The notes under the pieces are model-generated. The model was not told the DNA's origin, ran no database searches, and saw only the letters and a program-made list of their open reading frames with translations. Shown piece by piece: positions 21,700 to 32,560 of a stretch of 64,000 nucleotides of DNA; the first letter of the stretch is position 1; each line of letters opens with the position of its first letter. Where the stretch lies: the NCBI GenBank assembly GCA_038030265.1, contig CM075941.1, positions 35,898,164 through 35,962,163 on the forward strand, in the 5' to 3' direction. The stretch comes from Corythucha ciliata (Eukaryota > Arthropoda > Insecta > Hemiptera > Tingidae). Position numbers and translations under genes: made by a program.

Positions 21700-22925
21700 T
21701 TCGAGGTTCAAACTAAAAAAAAAACCTCTAATTCGTAAAGCAAAAAGCGAAAAATTTGCTTATTCGAAGTTAAAATTAAGAAAATGTGCCAATTCATGGA
21801 TGAAATTGAGAAAAATTGCTCATCAGCGGCTAAAATAAGGAAAAACACGAATTCACGGCAAAAATGCAGAAAAATCTCTATATCGTGGCTGAAATGAAGA
21901 CTATAATTGGAGGCTATAATTCACTGATAAAAATGCGAAGAAGTGCTTGAGGGAAAGCCGATAATTTGCAGTTAATGGAGAAAACGTCAATTCACGGCTT
22001 CTGAAGGCAACTTCGTACCAGGAAGTGAAAAAAAAAATCGCTTAACCGGGGTCAAATTCAGAAAAGGCGTTAGGTGATTCGTGGCGAAAATTTGGGAAAT
22101 CATTGCAAATTAGACGACCCTTGTCTTAGGGCTTTTCAAGGGATTACTCCCCCCTCGGGTGGGAGTGCGGTGAGGGGGGGAGTAATCCCTTGAAAAGTCC
22201 TAAGACAAGGGTCGTCTAATTTGCATTTAATTAATTGCTGGGACACATAAAGAAAAAAGAACATTTGGGAATTCTATTGTATAATTCGTGGCTGAAATTG
22301 CTGAAACGTAGAAATCAATAATTAGTGGCTAAAATGTGGAAAAACGCTACTTGTTTGCTAAAATCAAGAGAAATGGCCAATTGGGGCGTTAATTTGAGAA
22401 AATTTGCTAATTCGCAGAAAATTGAGAAAATGGCAAGCCGCTGCGTTTTATGGAGGCAATTTCGTGGCCAATTAAGCCACGGGGGGCGAAGGGAAAAAGC
22501 GCTATGGCCCGTTGAGGCCAGGTCCGGAGGACGAGGTACACAGGAAAAATTGAGAAAAATAGCTAACTCACTGCTAAAATTGAGAAAAGTCGCAAATTCT
22601 CGGCTAAAATGGAGACAAATCACTTATACACGGCAATAAAATGAAGTAAAATCGCAAATTCATAAATAATAGAAGACATAAAGAGAGTAGAAGAAATAAA
22701 GAAATAAAGAGACAAAGAATCTCTTACTCACTGCTAAATGGGGGACAAATAGCTAATTCACCAAAGAGAATTCTTCGATTTTTTTAATTCTGAAGGGAGA
22801 GAAGGAAAATCCATCGGTGAATAGCTATAATTCACTGATGAAATTGAGTAGAAGCGCTGTGCTGCATAGTGTTGAAAAACCTAATTCGCGGTTTACCTGG
22901 AGAAAACGCAAAATCGCTGCTTATT
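21700..22925 (+). repeat. family A field 3
   Basis: Degenerate CGGCTAAAATTGAGAAAAA-type units spaced about 30-33 bp, interrupted by a near-perfect hairpin at 22105-22224. The right edge runs into the shared tail landmark at 22931-23012. Frames predicted on both strands here are repeat by-products. Confidence 0.8.
22105..22224. repeat. near-perfect 52-bp-arm hairpin
   Basis: The left arm starts GCAAATTAGACGACCCTTGT and runs to about 22156. The right arm (22172-22224) ends ACAAGGGTCGTCTAATTTGC. I see one mismatch and one single-base length difference in 52 bp, with a 15-nt G-rich loop. It is far less diverged than the repeat field around it, so it is a recent insertion or a conserved hairpin. 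Confidence 0.9.
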
Positions 22926-22930
22926 CTTAA

Positions 22931-23012
22931 GGGTGACTTCATGGGGGGGGGGGGATTTGACAGGTGAAAGATCCACCCGGGGGCGCCAAATGTATAAGGT
23001 GGCACTGCTAAG
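22931..23012 (+). repeat. family A tail landmark
   Basis: Carries TGACTTCATGG, a G-run, GTGAAAGATCCACCC, GGGGGCGCCAAATGT and GGCACTGC. The same ordered words occur at 38104-38177 and, inverted, at 45691-45755. It marks the right edge of the long element. Confidence 0.7.
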
Positions 23013-23161
23013 ACCAAGACTGTGCCAGCAAGGACAAGACTATAAGACCTTCATCTTGTTTTGCTCATCACATGAGGGGATGATTAGATTACGGTGCTCC
23101 TGGAAGGGCTCCCAAGGTATTTTCAGTGAGCCCTAAGCGTAGGTAATTAATTTCTGAACAG

Positions 23162-23539
23162 GTATTGGCTCATTTTCATTACAATAATGTTTCTGGAGTG
23201 ATACATGCCGGAGGAATTTATCCTGTTATTTTAATAGTATCTGGTGCATCACTTTTATTTATTAATTTTCTTTTATTGCAACCTTTATTTCATCTTCTCA
23301 TTCCTTATATTTTCAGTCACTCATCAATTATCACTACATTTTGTATCCCATTCATGTTAATGCTTGGTTTGTCAAATAAGTATTTACTTCACCTACGTAT
23401 TTTTGTGCTTATAGTATTGATTTACATTCAGATCGTCGCCCCTTTTTCCTCAATTTGGTTTCCTGATGCATTGTTATTTATTCTTTATATTGATGTTATT
23501 TTCACTTTATTTTTTTCGTTATCATTTAATATAAATTGA
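23162..23539 (+). CDS. possible terminal exon, multi-pass membrane protein (GPI mannosyltransferase 4-like?)
   Basis: A pyrimidine-containing acceptor (TTCTGAACAG) is followed by an open frame of about 125 codons ending in TGA. The peptide is strongly hydrophobic, with about four membrane-segment-like stretches (roughly residues 9-45, 50-70, 75-95 and 100-122). An early motif reads NNVSGVIHAGGIYPVI. Asn, Gly-Val, His, Gly and Pro at this spacing recall the conserved HQAG or HQGG loop of GPI mannosyltransferases of the PIG-Z/SMP3 type, enzymes of the ER membrane that extend the GPI anchor. That match is from memory and weak. The peptide ends inside a hydrophobic stretch and lacks a longer lumenal tail. 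No upstream exon was found; the region before it is repeat. It could equally be a pseudogene or a chance AT-rich hydrophobic frame. Confidence 0.3.
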   Translation, partial: VLAHFHYNNVSGVIHAGGIYPVILIVSGASLLFINFLLLQPLFHLLIPYIFSHSSIITTFCIPFMLMLGLSNKYLLHLRIFVLIVLIYIQIVAPFSSIWFPDALLFILYIDVIFTLFFSLSFNIN

Positions 23540-24231
23540 ATATTGTGATACTAGTACGGTAGAGACCACGTAGACACGCTAAAGAGTTTTATATAGCATG
23601 TTTGCCGTGACGTGTAAGCGGTCCATTGATTTTACCGTTAGTTCGATACAGATTTTGACCGGTTATTTGCTGGGTAAAATTATTATTCGGCACCATCGTT
23701 TTCAAAAAAAATTTTGGTGTCTCAGCATCACTCAAGTGTTTTTTAGGTATCCCTTCAAAATGGCCCATAAAAATGTACAGATGACGTCACCTCATATATA
23801 GGAATGATCCCCTCTTCTTATTTTGAAAAGGTCATTTTCGACACTTTGAAGAGAGCGTGTATGATTCAAGCGTCGACAGAGAGTAAAAATATATCCCTTG
23901 ATGCCATTCTCCCCTTTTTTTCTCTCTTTTTTTCACTGACTCGCACCCTATTCCGATTCCGACAAGTGTGCTAGAGGATAAATCGTTGTGCACTGAAGTC
24001 TAATGGTGATAGAAACAGACGCGAGGGTTGCCTCGATAGTAAAAATAGGTGAAAATTGGCGTTGATGCTTTAATACGTATAAGCACACAGTATATCGATA
24101 TTACGCGAAAGAAAAAGTCTTGTAAAAAAGGAAAAAAACTTGTTACTCGCCTGGTTTCAAGTTTGAGTAAAATACTGAGCTCTGTTTCGCATAGCGACAA
24201 ACCTTCGCAACTTGATTATCTTATACGTCTT
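23540..24231. other. unassigned stretch
   Basis: Follows the exon candidate. AT-rich, with no clear polyadenylation signal that I would trust and no recognised repeat. Confidence 0.5.
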
Positions 24232-24375
24232 AGCCGGATACACACATGCGGTACTTGCCAAGTAACGAGCAACACATTTTTGAAATTCTCAGCTGGTCGA
24301 TTTGTAGACAATTGCTAGAAATTGATTGAATATTTGGCAAGTTACTTGGCAAGTACCGCATGTGTGTATCCGGCT
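24232..24375. mobile_element. MITE with perfect 35-bp terminal inverted repeats
   Basis: 24232-24266 (AGCCGGATACACACATGCGG, then TACTTGCCAAGTAAC) is the exact inverted complement of 24341-24375. Total 144 bp with a 74-bp AT-rich centre. Perfect arms imply a recent insertion. Flanking sequence shows no obvious longer target duplication. Confidence 0.9.
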
Positions 24376-26429
24376 TTATGTTGGTACGAGTAACTACAAT
24401 ATAACACCCTAAAAATGAAGGCATCGAAATACGAAGTCTCACGTGAAAAATGTCGGAAAAGGCTGATATATTTAGAATGTAAAAACTGCGAAATGATTCG
24501 ATATGGTTAGTATGAGCACATCAACTAAAACGGTTAAGTAAGTTAAGTACGATTTTATGCATGCTTAACGAAAAAATTATTATGTTTGGCAAAAATGGAT
24601 GTTTAAAAAAATTACAATCCCTGAAAAAGACGCCGCCAATAACGACAGAAATGAATAAAAAGCTGAATTGAGAACTGGACGTGATATTGCCAAGTTGGTA
24701 TTATTGCTCAGGATATATGAGATGACAGTAATATTCACCCTCTCAATGACGCCCAAAGGGGAAGAAGAAAAAGAAAAACACACAAGAGATAAAAAGATAT
24801 CGCTCTAGTGCAAAAGGGAGTTGGCGGGCCCTGTCTTGAGGATTTCCTGTTAGACACGTGCCCTTATTACTGGTAAAGAAGAACCAATAACAAAAAAAAA
24901 GCGAGGGAGGAGAACTAATGGTATCATCAGAGAGTCATCCCTCTCTCTTTTATTACACTTCAGGGCCTTCCCAAAAAAAAATATATATACCTCTCCCGAA
25001 ACCAGCAAAACACTTTATTTATTCGGACTCCAAAGACAATTTTCTCCTTAATTGGTAGACAAACCAGTTTGTGAGAACCTTAAAAGTGCAGTTTTGTTAT
25101 TGAAATGATAATGGAGGGCTTGCTGAGAAGCACTTGAAAAATATTAAGTCCCCTAAAGAGTTCAAACGGGATTATTCGCTCGGTAATTATTTTATGTTAG
25201 ATTGGTAGAGGCAGGGGACAGAAAAAACACTTGAAAACGCGTACAGCTTTCGTTTTTTGAACACCCTCTTGAACATGTCTAGTATCATTATCATATTTCT
25301 GAAGGGGTACCGATGTTTTTCTATTGTACCTGCTCGTTATTTTTATCTCCTCTTGAATATGCATTCTTTTTTGTCTTCCCTCCCCATCCCTATGGTATAT
25401 AGCACCTAACTCGTGCTGAGCGATAATATTTGCTAACATATTCGAACCCCTCGCCCTATTCTTTTCTGCACCCCTTTCTTTTTCTGGGACCCCTCACTTC
25501 GTAGTGAGCCCGAGAGTGAGAGATTCTGAGAGGGAATGAGAGAAGGAAAAAAAGAACGGGAGCCTACCTAATGGACTGGAAAAATTCAGTGTGACAAAGC
25601 TTTTTCAGGGGCGCTAAAGGTGCGTCTAATGGAATTTAAAGATGTGCTATAAAGATGGCGCATAAGTTGGAGTACTCCTCTTTACGCTACTTTTTTTTTA
25701 GGGAGATTTTCTTTCTTCTGCTTGAAAAGAGCACAATTTGAAAGCGTCCACATTGATTTAACTGTTGGTTGACGCTACTTATGCCTCGCCCCCCTATATC
25801 ACAGGTTAACCTCCAAAATGATTTATTTGCTCACTTCTTTGGCATGCCTCTCAGCCTGCTAAATGTTGGAAATCCCGTCAAACAGATAAGTGCGTGATGG
25901 CGTGTGCCGCGACTTCTTCATTCATATAATCTTACCTGACATAAAATTAAGAGTAATGCATCAAAACAACTCAGGTGATAAAGAAGGGTTTAAGGGAGGG
26001 GTTTCGTGGAAATTATACTTTAAAATAACTGTTATTGATAGAGCCCCACAAGAAACTCCATATCTCCCAGCATAAGGCGTAAAATGAAAGGGCCGGCATA
26101 CTATTCCGGCCTCTTCTTCTCCACCTCAAATACCAGTCATTTAGCTCACGCTATATCGCAAGTTTTATTTTCACGAAAGGTGCAAAAAAAGAATACAGGA
26201 ATGGTGTCTCACGTGTTGAAAAACACGCGTGTATTTCGAGCAGATAATTATATCGAGTAGCATCGTATGAAACAACGATGATGTACAAGAACTCCAAGTA
26301 CACGCAAGTCCAAAATATGAAACCAGAAGCCCTCAGTATGAAATCACGTTCAAGCTCAAAGTAGGTTGAGGCCAAGGCCCCGAGAACACCATTCATTTTA
26401 CCCTATAATTGAGGCCAAGGCATTTCTCG
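24376..26429. other. unassigned stretch
   Basis: About 2 kb without recognised genes or repeat copies. Contains pyrimidine-rich patches and GAGAG-rich sequence near 25500-25550. Only short unsupported frames. Confidence 0.55.
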
Positions 26430-26990
26430 CTGTTGACCCGTTGAAAAGGCCATTACAAAATAACCAATTTGGTGGCTTGACTGCTTCAAAAGTGACATTT
26501 CCCGAGACTGGCTCATTTGAAACTCATTCTGCCGTTCCCACGATTCCAACAGAGAATGTTAGTGGGGCTATGTGTCAGCGGCGCCGAAGCGATTTCAATT
26601 AGGTGTAGCAGAATTCTGGAAAAAGGACCCACCAATGGCCAATTCACGCTCGAAAAATGTCCATTCGTGTCTTTGGTAAAACTGACGATCCACGCTTTTA
26701 AAACAGCAAAACTGTACATTCAGACCCCAAAAAATTGTGAATCTGGCGATTCTTGCCTTATAAATGGCTAAACTAACCGTTTGCACCCTGAAATTGACTT
26801 TACTGACGACTCCTTCTCTGGAAATAGTCACGGCCTAAACATGGCTCAAATAACGATTCGTGCTTAAAATGATTACTCGCACCTTGAAAAACTGACAATG
26901 TATGATCTAGAAATAGCTAAGTTAGCAATTCGCACCTCAAAATGGCTAAACTGGCGATTCGTGCTTCTAACATAACCAAAGTATGTAGGT
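26430..26990 (+). repeat. family C field 1
   Basis: Degenerate units approximating AAAATGGCTAAACTGACGAT then TCGTGCC, spaced about 27-33 bp. Examples are AAACTGACGATCCACGC (26689), AAATGGCTAAACTAACCG (26762) and AAAATGGCTAAACTGGCGAT (26940). The complementary version fills 61670-62660. Confidence 0.75.
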
Positions 26991-27359
26991 AAAACTATCA
27001 CTACTATTTGGCATTAAACGCCTACAGATCTGAATTCAGCATGGTCAGAGGGACTTATAACCAGTGTATATAGCTCAAATCGAAGCATTTTGAAAAATGG
27101 TCGAAAACGCCCATTTTTAGCTACTTTGAGGGGGGGGGGCTGAGGCCCCCTTAAGGACGTCATCGCAGAAACCGCGGGCATTTGTCATTTCAGCATTGCC
27201 CTAGAGACTCATAAGTAGAGTTTGGTGCAGATCGGAACACTTTGAGAAAATTAACCAAAAATTTCGCCCGCTTTGGTGAAGATATAGGGGGGGGGGCGAA
27301 AAGGAACCTTTGCCCCCCACTAGATATATCGAGTGGGCGATGGTTCACCTCAATACCCT

Positions 27360-27705
27360 AACTCTAGACCTCTGCCGCCCTGTAAACTGTGAATTTCGTC
27401 CAGGAAACTGCCAATTTTCCCCCAGAAACTGTCAACTTAGCCATAAATATAACTGCCAATGTTGTCCCAGAAACTGTCTATTTCGTCCAGGGAGGAACTG
27501 TAAATTTCCATCAGTTGAAACTATCAATTTTGACTTAACTCTGTCAATTTCGATCCTATGAAGGTCAATTACGTCATTAAAAACTGTCAATTTCGTCGTC
27601 AAAACTACCGATTTCATTAAGAAAATGCCAATTGCGTCCTACAAATTGTCAATTTCGTCCTTGAATTTGTAAATTTCGCCCTAGAAAGCAACTGTCAACG
27701 GATTC
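27360..27705 (+). repeat. family D field
   Basis: Degenerate units of about 25-30 bp: AACTGTCAATTTCGTCC with variants AACTGCCAATTTTCCCCC, AACTGTCAACTTAG, AACTGTCTATTTCGTCC and AAATTGTCAATTTCGTCC. The architecture parallels families A-C with a different unit. Frames in both directions here follow the repeat. Confidence 0.75.
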
Positions 27706-27774
27706 CGGAAACTTACGGTTTTGTGGGCTGAGTATTCGATTGAACCCCCGAGAGCGCTATTCCGAAGGGCTCAA

Positions 27775-29930
27775 AATAAGAAAATTCGCCTCCTTGAGGA
27801 AAATTCGCGGCTAAAATAGAGAAAATGCACCGTCACCAGTTTTGTTAGATCCTTAAGCTCACTAATGTGCTAGTCGGCAATTTGAAATTTGCTGACGCGG
27901 CAAAAACGAAAATATTTGTGAGTATAACTACGGAAAAGCGCTGATTGAGCTGATTCGTGGTCTCATGATACAAAAATCAAGAAAAAATCGCTAATTCATG
28001 GTGTATGGTAGCCATTCTACGGCCAAGTGGGTGTTTTTGGGCCCAGCCAGCAACTGAAATTGAGAAAACACGCCACTAATTCGAGGTCGTAAGTGAAAAA
28101 AATCGCGGCTAATATTGACCAAATAAAAATTCGCGTAAAAATGGCAATTCTAATCTGAACTGAAATTGCGAAAAATCGCCGATTAAAAGCAAACATGTAC
28201 ATAGACATGCGTACAAAAATGTACGCATGTAAAAAAGACAATAGATGATGATTTGCTGTCAAATTAGCGTTAAACGCTATTTCACAGCTGAAATTGATAC
28301 AAATCACTAATTCGCGGATAAAATGAGGGAAATCACTAATTCGTGGCTTAAATTGGAAAAATGCAAATTCGTACTGCATCCACGCTAAAACTGAAAAGTA
28401 GCGCTAATCCAAAGCAAAAAATAGAAAACTGCTTATATACGGGGCTAAAATCTGAAAAACAATGCGGCTGAAATTAGTAAAATAATTAGCGTGGCTAAAA
28501 TTAAGAAAACGCTATTTTTTCGCACAAATTCAGAAAAAGTGCTAATTCACCGTTAAAAATAGAAAAAATTGCTAATCTTTAGCTCAAATTGAGAAAAATC
28601 GCTAATGCAAGGGATAGAAACACTACTACAGTGCTAAAATTCTGAAAAAGCGCTAACCCGCGTCAAAAATTAAGGAAAAATCACGAAATCGCAGCTAAAA
28701 TTGAAAAAAACAAAAACAAAACGCTAATCCATAGCAAACATTCATGAAAAAATGCCAAAGTGGGACTAAAATGTACAAGAAAAACACGGCTAAAGTTGAA
28801 AAAAAAAAACACTAGTTAGCGCAGCATAAATACGAAAACGCTAATTTTCAGCTCAAATTGGAAAAAAGTGATAATTCCCTGCTAAAAAATGGCTAATTTG
28901 CAGCTAACATTGAGGAAAATTCCAATTCGTGGCAATTATTGAGATCTTTACTGATTCAAATGCTAGAAACGCTACCATGGTGCTAAAATTGGGAAAATTA
29001 AGCCAAACCAGTAATTTAAATTTTTTTGTTAATTTAATTTTATAATTTAAATACGCGCCTACTGAATGAAAATTATTAAATGGCTAATTCCTTCAATAAG
29101 TATATGAAAAACCGCTGATTCGCGGCTAGAACTGAGAAGACCCGCTATCTGTCGCTAAAAGTAAAGCAAAGTTGCTAATGTGGTGGTAAAATTAGAAAAA
29201 AACAGCGCTTATTTGCACTTAATGTTGAAAAAATCAATAATTATCCTGGCTATAATTTAGAGAACGCCTAATTTTCAGCCTAAATGGAGAAAAAGTGCTC
29301 ATTCGCAGCTAAAACTGGTAAAAATCGCATTTCAATTTGCGCCAAAATTGAGAACATGCTAATGCGTGCTTCTGAAGGAAAATTCGAGGCTACAATTGGG
29401 AAAAACCGCCAATTTATGACTGCAGGTGAAAAAACCCAATCGCTGAGAAACGCCAATCCATAGCGTGTGAAGAACAAAAAATCCTAATTCGTGGCAAAAA
29501 TTAAGAAAAAACCGCCATTTTGTGTCTAAAAGGAGGAAAACACTTCGGAAAAACGCTAATTTACAGTCCCTTTAACTGAGAACAGCGCTCATCGCCTGCT
29601 AAAAGAATGGAAAAAAATAACTAACTTTCAGCCAAAATTGAGGAAAAATCTCTATAAAACGCTACTTTGCTGCTAAAGTTGAGAAAAATCGCAAATTCGT
29701 GGCTACTGTTGGGGGGGGGGGGGCTAGCCCGCGCCTGAAATTGAGAAAGGCTTTACATGCAGCCAAAATTGATAAAAGTGCCAATTTGCGGGTAAAGTTG
29801 ACAAAAAGCACTAATTCGCGGCTACAATTAAGAAATTCCTTGTTTGAGGCATAAGTGCTTTGGCGGATAGGGATGTGGAAATAGCAGTAATTTGTGGCTA
29901 ACATTAGTAAAAGGCCATAGTTTTGCGCTA
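27775..29930 (+). repeat. family A field 4 (longest copy)
   Basis: The fullest copy of the long family A element, about 2.1 kb. The head landmark (CACCGTCACCAGTTT..., 27827-27905) parallels 2646-2720. A mid landmark at 28005-28070 (TAGCCATTCTACGGCC, GTTTTTGGGCCCAGCC) parallels 34022-34110 and 55664-55740. AGAAACACTACTAC (28617) and AGAAACGCTACCAT (28974) parallel 3702. The right landmark (29705-29812) with 13 G and AAAGTTGACAAAAAGC parallels 4150-4265. Units between landmarks are about 30 bp and strongly diverged. Confidence 0.88.
28206..28229. repeat. short perfect hairpin
   Basis: CATGCGTAC and GTACGCATG flank AAAAAT inside family A field 4. Confidence 0.7.
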
Positions 29931-29970
29931 TGTAAAAAGTACATTTCTTGTTTATACATAATAGAGACTC

Positions 29971-30120
29971 AGGGTTAGGTCGACAATGTCCGTTTAAGCG
30001 TTGCTAAGGGTTTAAACGAGTTTGTTTTCAAATACTAATTTCTGATTGGGGTTTAAGCTCTAAAGCTCAGCTTAGTGTTAAGTGGAACTTTAAACCCATG
30101 TGGTCGAACCGGGCCTTAGG
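29971..30120. mobile_element. possible MITE, ~150 bp
   Basis: Left edge AGGGTTAGGTCGACAATGTC and right edge TGGTCGAACCGGGCCTTAGG show imperfect inverted similarity. GTTTAAAC, GTTTAAGC and CTTTAAACCC words recur inside. Boundaries and classification are uncertain. Confidence 0.4.
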
Positions 30121-30289
30121 GGCCTCTAGGAGATTTTCGCCCCGGGCCCCGATATGTGTAGGTCCACCAGTGTGTCTGACCAGGAGATCCGATTCCCTCT
30201 TATTCCTTCTTTGGTTTTGACAGTACGAGTATGTACTTTTCTTCCTCCTTATTACTTCATTGATATTTTATCACCTCGATCACGGACCA

Positions 30290-30945
30290 CCCACCCCCTA
30301 GAGAGGTGTAGCGGCCGCTACGTACCGTGGATATAGTGTCGGCGCTACTGGGCTATGACTGTGGCCTAGATTATACGCTGAATGAGTGGAAGCCCCGCCC
30401 CCTTCACTTAGGGGTGGCATAATCTAGGATTGTGCCTTCTTCCCGCCCTGGCTTGATGCCTTATTGAAAGGCACATATACGAGGTTTCTGCCCGATAGGA
30501 CGGCCGGGAAGTGACCCGGCACGAGTAAGACCTAGTCAGCCTCGCCCCTCCCCGCTCGTGATGACGCGATGTGAGACGGATGAAACCGGCGGCGGTGATT
30601 GCTGGTCGCGGGGTTTCACACGCCGGTGCTCTGGGTATCCTGTACCCCTTGCGGTTGGCCTATGTCAGGGCCTGTTCCCCTCCAACTGCCCAGGCGTTGG
30701 CCTAGCACAGGAAGCGATGGGCCGAGGTTTTACATGCGACGAGATTTCTGAGATCGCTGGCGATTTGCCACCGATCTCGTTGATGACGATATAACTGGCA
30801 GCGGAGAATTACATGCTCCGCTGATTCGGCCTCGCCCCCGCATGGGCTGTCTCGACTGTCTCGTTGAAAGTGGAACTTCTCGTTGAAGGAGCCGTGTGAC
30901 CCGAGAGGGGGTGGCTTAATCTAGTATTACCCCCCCCCCCCCTAT
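30290..30945. repeat. GC-rich block with flanking direct repeats
   Basis: Markedly more GC-rich than its surroundings. GGGTGGCATAATCTAGGATT (30412-30431) recurs as GGGTGGCTTAATCTAGTATT (30909-30928), and CCTAGATTATACGCTGA (30364) is the inverted counterpart of the first copy, forming a hairpin across 30364-30430. Contains inverted pairs such as GAGATCG and CGATCTC near 30750-30780. No rRNA, protein or known retrotransposon is recognised. A regulatory or 5' leader fragment of a retroelement is one possibility. Confidence 0.45.
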
Positions 30946-32413
30946 GGAAAAATGTCTAGATCTGGCACCGGAGACACGCTCTTGGGGCCAAATAGTCACT
31001 TCCTGGGGTCTACCCTGCCCCTGCCTACTAACTTTCGTTTGAGCACCGCACTTCCTTATACTTTTATGTCAACAAAATTCTATACTCATGTTTCATTCCT
31101 CAATATATTATGAATGCGTGCAACACTTTTCTCCCGAAAGCAAATTAAATATTCAACAGCCACCTATTTAAATTAAACTTCATTTACAAGTTAAGCAAGA
31201 GGACTGCTCAGGATTCCAAAAGAGAGTGAGCATGATGAGGTGGGTCGGGGAGATTGTGCGAAATGCAGTGGTGGTAGTGAGGGGGGGGGGTCGACTCCAG
31301 GAAAGTAGAGTTGTCAAAGAAAGATTACTGGTCCTGTCGTCCCTTTTGGATAAGAAGAAAGTCCTTAATGAATGCATATCGGCTTAAACTTCGGAAAAAG
31401 CAAAGTAAAGAAAAAGAAAAAGCCTTTAAGAAAATACTCTTTTTTTTAGTTCCTTTCCCTATCAGAAAGCTCTATGCTAATTCTTCGACGTGAGAGAGAG
31501 AAGACTCAAATTCAAATTCGTTCCTTTTACCCCCTCTTTTTACCAGAGAAGCCTCTTGAAAGTTTTTTTTAGCTCTTTTTTATTGCAAAGTGTGTTTTTT
31601 CTTCTTGCCTTCTGGCTATATTGTGTATATAAGCTTACTACTTAGCAGTTAGATGTACTTTAACGCTTATTTCAGTATACCTGTCCACATGTAGTGACCA
31701 AACAATTCGAAAGAAGCTTATTTCATTTTTAAAATCTATACACTTTACCGAGGTATTCTTATTGTATTGGAACAATTAAAATTAACTTTTATGTGGTATC
31801 TTCTGATGATTGCAGAAACAAAGCGATGGGGAGGGGAGCCAGTCGTTTGACGAAAGCGTTAACATAAAGTAAATAAGGAGCGACGATGAAGGGAACAGAA
31901 GAAGGACGAAAAAAAAAAGTTTACTTTCTTCGGACCCAAGGCGCTTTTCCTATATAAATGCAATGAGGCAACCCGATCAAAGCCCTCTGGGAGACTCAAT
32001 TTAAAAGGAAATGAGTCCATCTATATTTGACAGCGGTCTTCTTGCCTGGGCGTTATTGAAACCATCAGAAGCCAAGGTTAAAAAAAAAAAACTTTTATTA
32101 CACGGTCATGAAAGGAATTTGGTTCGGTTTCATTGGTTTTTTCTCCTTCACCTGGAAAATACTAATTCTGGAGTCGTAGGTTGGTGTGCCCGTCGCTCGG
32201 GAAACTATAATGGAACGTTATGAGGAAGGCGTACTTGAAATCGTCATAGCGAAAGGAATTTCTTTACATTGGTAAAATGATAAGTACCATCTGGGTTATT
32301 AGGAAATTCATTTATTTATATTTATATTCAGCTCAACAACCACAACGCCAAAACAGAGCAGTCAATAATATGAAAATGAATTATTAAATAATGTGATTAA
32401 CAGTCTGTAGCCA
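30946..32413. other. unassigned stretch
   Basis: No gene recognised. Contains 10 G at 31281-31290 and several A/T-rich patches. Short frames only. Confidence 0.5.
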
Positions 32414-32437
32414 TTTTTTTTTTTTTTTTTTTTTTTT
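32414..32437. repeat. poly-T run (24 T)
   Basis: Twenty-four T on the + strand, equivalent to a poly-A tail on the minus strand. It lies about 40 bp before the 5S-like relic. Confidence 0.9.
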
Positions 32438-32475
32438 AAATGAATGAAAAGAATCACTAAAAACATCGCAATACG

Positions 32476-32560
32476 AGGGTACCGAATCCGCTGCAGAAGT
32501 TAAGCGATCCAGCGTGTAATGCCTCGCATGGTTAGTACGGTGGTTGCCCCACGTAAAAAA
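32476..32560 (+). pseudogene. 5S rRNA-derived relic (5S pseudogene or 5S-type SINE)
   Basis: Contains AGAAGTTAAGC (32495-32505) and GGTTAGTAC (32530-32538), two of the best-conserved words of eukaryotic 5S rRNA, in the correct order. They are preceded by GAATCCGCTGC and followed by a decayed GGATGGGTGACC-like segment (GGTGGTTGCCCCACG). Spacing between the two words is about 12 nt longer than in functional 5S, and the terminal stem is absent. It is not a working 5S gene. It may derive from a 5S-promoter SINE. Confidence 0.5.
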
